From: Patescibacteria group bacterium
GTDB taxonomy: Bacteria; Patescibacteriota; Gracilibacteria; JAHISY01
Direction of reading: 5' to 3'
Assembly: GCA_018817365.1 (NCBI GenBank)
Contig: JAHISY010000120.1
Location: forward strand, 1 to 19,656
Length of the DNA: 19,656 bases
Part shown: positions 14,948-19,656 of the stretch, one piece after another
How positions within the stretch are numbered: the stretch's first letter is position 1
Layout: each line of letters starts with the position of its first letter
Notes under the pieces: model-generated
Told to the model about the DNA's origin: nothing
Databases searched by the model: none
Seen by the model: only the letters and a program-made list of their open reading frames with translations
Position numbers and translations under genes: made by a program

Positions 14948-15466
14948 ATGGAAAAAGATTCTCCCAAAATAATTTTTCTCGATCCGCAAAAAATAAAATT
15001 ACGGGCGACTTTGGAAAAGTGTTTTCCCGGTCTATCTGAAAGGCAGAAAGAATGGAAGGAAGGAGCGGAACAGCGAAGGAAGAATTTTATCCAAAAAGCG
15101 GTGGAGACAATCGAGAATAATTTTTTTGAGCTGCTTATCTATTTCCCCGACAAAGAAGTTCTCAAAACAGGAGTTTCTTTATCGTTAAATCCCAACGAGG
15201 GTTTTTATTTGAAAGGCGGGCGAAGTTACCAATTGCGCGAAAATTTAGAGTTGGATGATTGGCTGGCTGAAAAAGGGTTTCTCGAAGTCGAAAAAAGATT
15301 ACAGCAAAAATATCCCGAATTTCGGATCGGCATTTCATTGATTCGAGTTGACACCGACAAAGTGAACTTCACTCACGTGCAGGTGGGTTTCAAAATTAAC
15401 CTAAAAAAATCAACAAATAATCGTTGTCAGATTTATCATCTTGGCGGAGAAAATAAATTCAATTAA
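14948..15466 (+). CDS. Unrecognised 172-residue soluble protein
   Basis: I do not recognise the family. The sequence is 172 residues with no signal peptide or membrane helix. Residues 18-60 are helical and charged (SERQKEWKEGAEQRRKN, then KAVETIENNFFELL). Residues 62-160 alternate hydrophobic and polar positions as in a beta-rich fold (GVSLSLNPNEGFYLKGG, IGISLIRVD, THVQVGFKINL). Cysteines are few and do not form metal motifs. It stands alone between alaS and adk on the same strand, 112 nt after alaS and 30 nt before the adk start. Codon composition resembles the NYN gene more than the G+C-rich housekeeping genes. It is probably a real, lineage-restricted gene because it fills the space as an uninterrupted frame with a plausible promoter. 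Confidence 0.65.
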   Translation: MEKDSPKIIFLDPQKIKLRATLEKCFPGLSERQKEWKEGAEQRRKNFIQKAVETIENNFFELLIYFPDKEVLKTGVSLSLNPNEGFYLKGGRSYQLRENLELDDWLAEKGFLEVEKRLQQKYPEFRIGISLIRVDTDKVNFTHVQVGFKINLKKSTNNRCQIYHLGGENKFN

Positions 15467-15469
15467 AAT
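15441..15469 (+). promoter_or_regulatory. Sigma70-like promoter of adk
   Basis: TTGGCG (15441-15446) and TAAAAT (15464-15469) are 17 bp apart. Transcription would start near 15476, about 20 nt before ATG 15497. The promoter lies within the last codons of the preceding gene. Confidence 0.5.
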
Positions 15470-15496
15470 TTTTCAACATTGATTAACTCTTCCATC

Positions 15497-16138
15497 ATGC
15501 AAGACATCATTCTCTTCGGAATGCAGGGCAGCGGCAAAGGCACACAGGCTCGCATTCTTGCGGAAAAACTCGGCTACAAAATTTTTGAAACCGGCGGGCA
15601 GCTGCGTCGGCTCGCCTCCGAAGATTCTGATCTCGGGCGGGAGGTGAAGGAAATTACCACTGCCGGAAAACTCGTTTCCAACGAAATCGTGATGAAGATC
15701 GTGGCGAATTTTCTCGAAAATTTTGGCAAGAACGAACATGCAATTTTTGACGGGATTCCGCGAAGCGAATCGCAGAGAGTTTCTCTCGAAGAAGAATTTG
15801 CAAAAGTGGAGCGCAAACCGCTTGCGGTTTATATTTCCCTCACTCGCGAGGAAGCTTTGAATCGTTTGCTTGGCAGGAAAACTTGCGCGAAATGTGGGAA
15901 GATTTTTGGCGCGAAAGATGATTCTCAAAATTTGCAAAGCTGCCCGGCGTGCGGCGGGGAATTGAAAATCCGCGCAGATGACACGCGAGAAGCAATCGAA
16001 ACGCGGCTCAATGTTTACGAAAACGAAACCGTACCCGCGATTGAAAAGTACCGCGAGGAAGGGAGACTGATTGAGATTGAAGGGATCAAGGGCGTTGAGG
16101 AAGTGAATGCGGAAATTGTCGCGAAGCTGGGAGAGTAG
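15497..16138 (+). CDS. adk: Adenylate kinase with zinc-binding LID
   Basis: 213 residues; catalyses ATP + AMP = 2 ADP. The P-loop is GMQGSGKGT (8-16), with TGGQLR (33-38) in the AMP site, DGIPRS (85-90; Phe is usual for Ile) and KIRADDTREAIETRL (157-171). The LID carries a four-cysteine zinc site at C130, C133, C149 and C152, typical of long-form Gram-positive-like enzymes. ATG 15497 gives the family N-terminus; an in-frame TTG at 15479 would add an unsupported extension. The stop codon TAG (16136-16138) is part of a 28-bp palindromic repeat beginning at 16135, so the last codon position has been reached or reset by the repeat. The protein still ends at a normal helix. Confidence 0.96.
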   Translation: MQDIILFGMQGSGKGTQARILAEKLGYKIFETGGQLRRLASEDSDLGREVKEITTAGKLVSNEIVMKIVANFLENFGKNEHAIFDGIPRSESQRVSLEEEFAKVERKPLAVYISLTREEALNRLLGRKTCAKCGKIFGAKDDSQNLQSCPACGGELKIRADDTREAIETRLNVYENETVPAIEKYREEGRLIEIEGIKGVEEVNAEIVAKLGE

Positions 16139-16162
16139 AGACGCATTGCTATGCGTCTCTAC
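16135..16162. repeat. 28-bp palindromic repeat, GTAGAG/CTCTAC family (copy 2, perfect)
   Basis: A 12-bp perfect stem, GTAGAGACGCAT (16135-16146) with ATGCGTCTCTAC (16151-16162), around TGCT. CGGTTTT follows, so it may also end transcription of adk. The opposite-strand acylphosphatase stops 5 nt beyond it, so it separates two converging genes. Copy 1 is at 2146-2173. Confidence 0.85.
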
Positions 16163-16167
16163 GGTTT

Positions 16168-16422
16168 TCATAAAACTTTGAAATCCTCAAAACTTCCTTC
16201 ATTCTCGCTCCACTCTTCTTCAATCCGCTCCACCATTGATCTAGTCGGTCCTTGTGCGCACCATTTTTTCAGCTTCAATAAATTCTTCTCGCTTCCCACC
16301 GCGACGACTTCCACCGAATCGTCGGGTAGATTTTTGGCGTGTCCTCTCAATTTCAAATCTCGCGCCACACCCGCTGTCGAGGCGCGGTACCAGACGCCCT
16401 GTACTTTTCCGAAAATTCTCAT
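16168..16422 (-). CDS. acyP: Acylphosphatase
   Basis: A small enzyme (84 residues from ATG 16422) that hydrolyses acyl phosphates. The family core is clear: GKVQGVWYRAST near the N-terminus with the phosphate-binding Arg, GHAKNLPDDSVEVVAVG with the catalytic Asn, and WCAQGPTRSMVERIEEEW followed by a short final strand. Family members are about 90 residues. A GTG at 16434 would add VQLK, completing the first beta strand, and it coincides with the transcription start predicted from TAAAAT at 16447-16442. Either start is possible; the much longer upstream frame is not, since it runs through the palindrome at 16468-16503. Converges with adk across the palindromic repeat. Confidence 0.88.
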   Translation of the reverse strand: MRIFGKVQGVWYRASTAGVARDLKLRGHAKNLPDDSVEVVAVGSEKNLLKLKKWCAQGPTRSMVERIEEEWSENEGSFEDFKVL

Positions 16423-16441
16423 TTTGAGCTGCACTGGCAGA

Positions 16442-16447
16442 ATTTTA
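16442..16447 (-). promoter_or_regulatory. Probable -10 box (TAAAAT) of acyP
   Basis: TAAAAT on the minus strand predicts transcription start near 16435, essentially at the alternative GTG codon. Confidence 0.45.
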
Positions 16448-16467
16448 GCGAAAATTGAAAAACCAAG

Positions 16468-16503
16468 AAGCTTAACCCCCGAGTTAACTCGGGGGTTAAG
16501 CTT
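16468..16503. repeat. 36-bp perfect palindrome between divergent acyP and glnA
   Basis: Every position from 16468 to 16503 pairs with its mirror about 16485/16486. The left half begins AAGCTTAACCCCCGAG and the centre is GTTAAC. The inner 28 bp (16472-16499) match the 314-341 core in length, ends and central TTAA while differing at paired positions. It cannot code and has no loop, so it would form a cruciform in DNA or a long RNA hairpin. Confidence 0.9.
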
Positions 16504-16535
16504 ATCTAAAATTTTTTTAAAATAAACAAAAAAAC

Positions 16536-16563
16536 TTGACAAAATGCATTTAAAAGCTATTAA
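16536..16563 (+). promoter_or_regulatory. Upstream glnA promoter P1
   Basis: TTGACA (16536-16541), a perfect -35, and TATTAA (16558-16563) with a 16-bp spacer. Transcription would start near 16570, giving an 84-nt leader. Confidence 0.5.
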
Positions 16564-16600
16564 GCAGCAATAATTTGGAAATTTTGTAAAGTAAATCTGC

Positions 16601-16628
16601 TTGATTTCGTTCAAAATCGGATTAAAAT
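16601..16628 (+). promoter_or_regulatory. Proximal glnA promoter P2
   Basis: TTGATT (16601-16606) and TAAAAT (16623-16628) with a 16-bp spacer; start near 16635, about 19 nt before ATG 16654. Two promoters in tandem would allow nitrogen-dependent control, but no known operator is recognisable. Confidence 0.55.
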
Positions 16629-16653
16629 TCAAACGTATTTAACCCACCTCGAA

Positions 16654-17985
16654 ATGCCCACTAAAACTCAAATCCTCTCCGAAGTGAAAAAACACGAGAT
16701 TGAGTATGTCAATCTCCACTTCACCGACATCCACGGGATGGTGAAGTCAATCACGATTCCAGTTTCAGAATTAGAAAGCGCAATCGAAAACAATGTTTGG
16801 TTCGACGGTAGCTCGATCGAAGGTTTCACGCGGATCTTTGAGTCCGACATGTATTTGAAACTCGACCTCGACACTTTCCGCGTGTTGCCATGGGGGAGTA
16901 CGCCGACCGCGCTTTTTATCTGTGATGTTTACCTGCCGGACGGTTCTCCATTTCTCGGCGATCCCCGCCAAATTCTCAAAAAACAACTCGCGGTGGCGGA
17001 AAAAATGGGATTCCAGTTCAACACTGGTCCCGAGCTCGAGTTTTTTCTCTTCAAAAAAAAGGAAGATGGTTCGATCTCCTCGCTCCCGAACGACAAGGCC
17101 GGTTACTTCGATTTTACTACCGATCTTGCAGCTCACATTCGAAAAGATATGAGCTCGGCGCTGCTCGCGCTTGGAATTAATGTTGAAACGCTTCACCATG
17201 AATGCGCTCCCGGTCAGCACGAAATTTCATTCCGCTACGCCGACGCACTCCATACCGCCGATTCTGCGGTGATGTTCAAATGCGCATTGAAGGCGATTGC
17301 GCAGCAGCATGATCTCTACGCGACTTTCATGCCGAAGCCGATTCAAGGTCAAAATGGCAGCGGAATGCACACTCATATTTCGCTTGCTGATCTAAAAACC
17401 GGCAAAAATTTATTTTACAGTCCGAAGGACGAATACGGTTTGAGCGAACTCGGGCGGCATTTTGTGGCGGGTTTGCTCGAGCATGCTTCTGCTTTCACAG
17501 CAATCACAAATCCGACTGTTAACTCTTACAAGCGGCTCGTGCCAGGTTACGAAGCGCCAGTTTACATCGCGTGGGGGACGACGAATCGCTCCGCGCTTAT
17601 TCGTCTCCCGCGAGTTAATCCAAAATTGGCTCCGAAAGCGACGCGCGTCGAACTGCGTAATCCCGATCCGAGCTGCAATCCCTACCTCGCGTTTGCGGCG
17701 ATGCTAGCGAGCGGTCTCGACGGCATTCGCCAAAAAAAGAAAGCGCCAACTCCGGTGAATGAAAATATTTTCGAGTTCAACGACGCACAAGCCAAGAAAT
17801 ACAAAATCCGCACGCTTCCGCCGAATCTTCGCAAAGCTATTCGTAATTTCGCGAAAGACAACTTATTGACAGAAGCTTTCGGACCGCATTTTTGCGAGAA
17901 ATATATTTCCGCGAAGCAGGCAGAGTACGATGAATTTCGGCTGTATGTTTCGCCGTGGGAACTGCAAAGATATTTGGAATATTAA
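16654..17985 (+). CDS. glnA: Glutamine synthetase, type I (alpha-like)
   Basis: 443 residues; makes glutamine from glutamate, ammonia and ATP as a dodecamer. Family blocks are FTDIHGMVKS (23-32), WFDGSSIEGFTRIFESDMYL (49-68), the metal site GPELEF (125-130; E127, E129), HHECAPGQHE (181-190), GQNGSGMHTH (232-241), NPTVNSYKRL (286-295) and R331-x-E333. The length and the EGF-x-R-I-x-ESDMYL segment fit the GSI-alpha subgroup; R60 corresponds, as I recall, to the Arg used for glutamine feedback inhibition in Bacillus. The adenylylation-loop Tyr of GSI-beta is not present in the NIFEFNDAQ region (371-379). Flanked by two candidate promoters and a strong terminator, so it is a single-gene unit. Glutamine synthetase is uncommon in strongly reduced candidate-phyla genomes. 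Confidence 0.96.
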   Translation: MPTKTQILSEVKKHEIEYVNLHFTDIHGMVKSITIPVSELESAIENNVWFDGSSIEGFTRIFESDMYLKLDLDTFRVLPWGSTPTALFICDVYLPDGSPFLGDPRQILKKQLAVAEKMGFQFNTGPELEFFLFKKKEDGSISSLPNDKAGYFDFTTDLAAHIRKDMSSALLALGINVETLHHECAPGQHEISFRYADALHTADSAVMFKCALKAIAQQHDLYATFMPKPIQGQNGSGMHTHISLADLKTGKNLFYSPKDEYGLSELGRHFVAGLLEHASAFTAITNPTVNSYKRLVPGYEAPVYIAWGTTNRSALIRLPRVNPKLAPKATRVELRNPDPSCNPYLAFAAMLASGLDGIRQKKKAPTPVNENIFEFNDAQAKKYKIRTLPPNLRKAIRNFAKDNLLTEAFGPHFCEKYISAKQAEYDEFRLYVSPWELQRYLEY

Positions 17986-18001
17986 TTTTCTTCGCGCTTT
18001 T

Positions 18002-18033
18002 AAAAAGTCTCGCTTTTGGGTGGGGCTTTTTTT
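18002..18033 (+). terminator. Rho-independent terminator of glnA
   Basis: AAAAAGTCTCGC (18002-18013) pairs with GTGGGGCTTTTT (18020-18031) through twelve pairs including three G-U, with a TTTTGG loop, and the T run continues to 18033. Its T run runs straight into the recR -10 box. Confidence 0.7.
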
Positions 18034-18038
18034 AAAAT
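18033..18038 (+). promoter_or_regulatory. Probable -10 box (TAAAAT) of recR
   Basis: TAAAAT ends 9 nt before ATG 18048, so the transcript would be leaderless or nearly so. It begins at the last T of the glnA terminator. Confidence 0.5.
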
Positions 18039-18047
18039 CAGAAAGTT

Positions 18048-18659
18048 ATGAACTCTAAATTTCCAGCCTCCATTTCGCGATTGATTGATGCCTTCGCCTC
18101 CCTTCCCGGGATTGGGGAGAAAACCGCGACGCGTCTCGTTTTTCATCTCATCCGTTCGCCAGAAAATTCCTCGAAAGAATTGGGAGAGGCAGCTTCAAGT
18201 TTAAAAACGGATTTGAAACTTTGCGAGAAATGTAAAAACATCACCACTTCGAATTTGTGCGGGATTTGTGAGGATTCCACTCGCGATGTTTCCAAAATCT
18301 GTGTGATGGAGGAGGCGCTGGATGTTTTGGCTTTTGAAAAAGCGGGGGTGTGGAAAGGGGTTTACCATGTGCTTCACGGCGTGCTAAATCCGCTCGACGG
18401 GGTGGGACCGGAATCGCTCACGATTTCCAATTTGTTGAATCGAGTTGAGGGCGGGGGAGTGGAAGAAATTATCCTCGCAATGAATCCCTCAATCGAAGGC
18501 GAGGCAACCGCAATGTATCTCACGAAACAATTGAAAGATATTCAACCCGAGGGGTTGAAAATTACTCGCATCGCGCGTGGTCTGCCGACGGGTTCAGAAC
18601 TGAGCTATGCGGATGAAATTACTCTCGCGGCGGCGTTGAGCGGGAGAAGGGAGTTTTAG
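18048..18659 (+). CDS. recR: Recombination mediator RecR
   Basis: 203 residues, the usual length. RecR acts with RecO and RecF to load RecA at single-strand gaps. The helix-hairpin-helix is LPGIGEKTATRL (19-30). The four-cysteine zinc finger is C59, C62, C71 and C74, and the Toprim domain spans about 82-175, with VMEEALDVLAFEKAG and the GVLNPLDGVGPE loop (111-122). The C-terminal Walker-like strand TRIARGLPTGSELSYADE (173-190) is intact. Its stop codon (18657-18659) overlaps the stop of the opposite-strand Fic gene. No Shine-Dalgarno precedes ATG 18048. Confidence 0.96.
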   Translation: MNSKFPASISRLIDAFASLPGIGEKTATRLVFHLIRSPENSSKELGEAASSLKTDLKLCEKCKNITTSNLCGICEDSTRDVSKICVMEEALDVLAFEKAGVWKGVYHVLHGVLNPLDGVGPESLTISNLLNRVEGGGVEEIILAMNPSIEGEATAMYLTKQLKDIQPEGLKITRIARGLPTGSELSYADEITLAAALSGRREF

Positions 18660-19582
18660 ATTTTCCCCAAAATTCTAAATCCTTCCAAGATCGCATCGCA
18701 AACTAAATTTTCAAGCGAGCTAAAATCTTCTTTTTGTTGAGACTTTTGAAGATAGGTGTAATAAAGCCTTCGTTTTTCTTGTTGGATTACGGCTGGTGCG
18801 GAATTCTTTTTCAAAAGCATTGCCACCATTAGCAACCTTCCAGTCCTGCCGTTTCCGTCGGAGAAGGGATGAATTTTTTCAAACTTACTATGAATGATCG
18901 TTGCTTGCTCGATAAAATCTTTTTGCGTTGAATTAATTTCTTTCACTAAATCTTTCATCAAGATTGGTACTTTGAGATAGTTGGCAGTCGGTACATTCGC
19001 CCCAAGGATGCGCACCCCATGGTTGCGGTAAATCCCAGCATCTTCACGAATTCCATTCATGAGAATGCTGTGGAGTTTGAATATAAAATTCTCATTAATT
19101 TTTTTTAGCGAAATAATTGTTTTAAAAAGATAAAGCAAAGCGGTTTGGTGATTTTTAGCTTCGAGTTGCTCGATCAGATCCTTATTCGGCAGGGCAATAT
19201 TGCGGAATAAAATATCGGCGGTTTCGGATTCGGTGAGGGTGCTGCCCTCAATCTTGTTGCTGTTGTAGGTGAGGGCGAGGATGAATTCATCAAATAATTT
19301 TGAATCCCCCAAAATTCTTTTTGTGATATTTTTGAATTTTCTACCTTTGTTTAAAATTAGTTCTTTCTTTGCCGCTAAAACATTTTCTGGAATTTCTCTT
19401 TGGTCACTTAATTCCAGATATAGTAAGTCGATGCGAACTTGAGCTTTGGGATGGGGAGTGGATTTTCCATTTATCCAACTATTCAAAGTCGCGAAAGAAA
19501 CCCCGAGTCTTTGCGCTAATTTTTCCTGCGTGAGTTCAGAGAGTTTTTGAATGAAGCGTAATTTTTGGGAAATGTTTAACAT
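18656..19582 (-). CDS. Fic-domain protein with N-terminal HTH
   Basis: 308 residues. Residues 1-55 form a Cro/C1-type helix-turn-helix (LTQEKLAQRLGVSFATLNSWINGKS). The Fic domain follows, with the complete catalytic motif H238PFSDGNGRTGR249, which normally transfers AMP from ATP to a target hydroxyl. Residues S108NKIEG113 fit the inhibitory (S/T)xxxE(G/N) motif placed before the Fic core (class II), so activity is probably autoinhibited. The flap region (about 190-206, ILGANVPTANYLKVP) is present. The fusion suggests the protein represses its own promoter, where a 16-bp palindrome fills the spacer. Targets are unknown; a toxin-like or regulatory AMPylase is the best reading. More AT-rich than recR. 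Confidence 0.92.
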   Translation of the reverse strand: MLNISQKLRFIQKLSELTQEKLAQRLGVSFATLNSWINGKSTPHPKAQVRIDLLYLELSDQREIPENVLAAKKELILNKGRKFKNITKRILGDSKLFDEFILALTYNSNKIEGSTLTESETADILFRNIALPNKDLIEQLEAKNHQTALLYLFKTIISLKKINENFIFKLHSILMNGIREDAGIYRNHGVRILGANVPTANYLKVPILMKDLVKEINSTQKDFIEQATIIHSKFEKIHPFSDGNGRTGRLLMVAMLLKKNSAPAVIQQEKRRLYYTYLQKSQQKEDFSSLENLVCDAILEGFRILGKI

Positions 19583-19587
19583 AGCTT

Positions 19588-19616
19588 ATTATCAAACTTT
19601 ATAAAGTTTATCATAA
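19588..19616 (-). promoter_or_regulatory. Fic gene promoter with operator palindrome in the spacer
   Basis: On the minus strand TTATGA (19616-19611), a 17-bp spacer and GATAAT (19593-19588) form a promoter whose start would fall at or beside ATG 19582. The spacer holds the perfect 16-bp palindrome AAACTTTATAAAGTTT (19594-19609). Part of it, TTTATAAAGTTT (19598-19609), recurs at 19626-19637. This is a classic layout for repression by the gene's own HTH domain. Confidence 0.6.
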
Positions 19617-19656
19617 ATTTTATTTTTTATAAAGTTTTAGATTTAGGGAAAGGGCA

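Noticed and set aside
16423..16632. N-terminal extension of the acylphosphatase to 154 residues
   Set aside because: The extension would run through the 36-bp palindrome and the glnA promoter region, and the family is about 90 residues long.

Overview
The window reads as a bacterial chromosome segment using the standard code. UGA serves as a stop in several genes (PAP2, pyrG, the NYN gene and the PD-(D/E)XK gene), which argues against the UGA=Gly lineages. Several traits suggest a reduced-genome bacterium of the candidate phyla radiation (Patescibacteria), perhaps a Peregrinibacteria-like one: an AlaRS that ends right after its editing domain, a ProRS without the editing insertion, near-absence of Shine-Dalgarno sites, very short leaders, and many short dispersed palindromes. 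This placement is inference; no marker phylogeny was possible.

Layout. 1-387: tail of an upstream gene with its terminator, then a gene-free stretch holding palindromes. 406-2087 (+): PAP2 phosphatase, RNHCP zinc-ribbon protein and a CTP-dependent polyprenol/dolichol-kinase-like membrane protein. A bidirectional terminator separates these from a converging minus-strand pair, proS and a small Pro/Glu-rich lipoprotein (2235-3762). 4061-6866 (+): a translationally coupled cell-envelope pair, a DUF2339 polytopic protein and a signal-peptide/thrombospondin type 3 repeat protein with a C-terminal anchor. 6951-10527: an AT-rich accessory block with a Cas4/AddB-like PD-(D/E)XK nuclease (+) and a two-gene restriction-modification operon (-) made of a beta-class DNA methyltransferase and an AlwI/BspD6I-family endonuclease. 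10631-18659: mostly housekeeping genes on + (pyrG, NYN-domain protein coupled to alaS, an unknown protein, adk, glnA, recR), with a minus-strand acylphosphatase between adk and glnA. 18656-19582 (-): a Fic protein with its own HTH domain and a candidate operator in its promoter.

How the genes fit together. PAP2 and the polyprenol-kinase-like protein could both feed the undecaprenyl-phosphate carrier pool. GlnA makes the glutamine that PyrG uses as its amide donor, and PyrG makes the CTP that the kinase-like protein would consume. The nuclease and the R-M operon look like a small defence block: their base composition is much more AT-rich than flanking pyrG.

The most unusual content is not a gene. 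At least two families of short palindromes recur with conserved length and ends and with paired base changes. A palindrome-bearing insertion and a tandem repeat sit in frame inside alaS at places where the family is normally continuous, and two stop codons lie inside repeats. A TAAAAT hexamer, probably a -10 box, sits just upstream of most transcription units.
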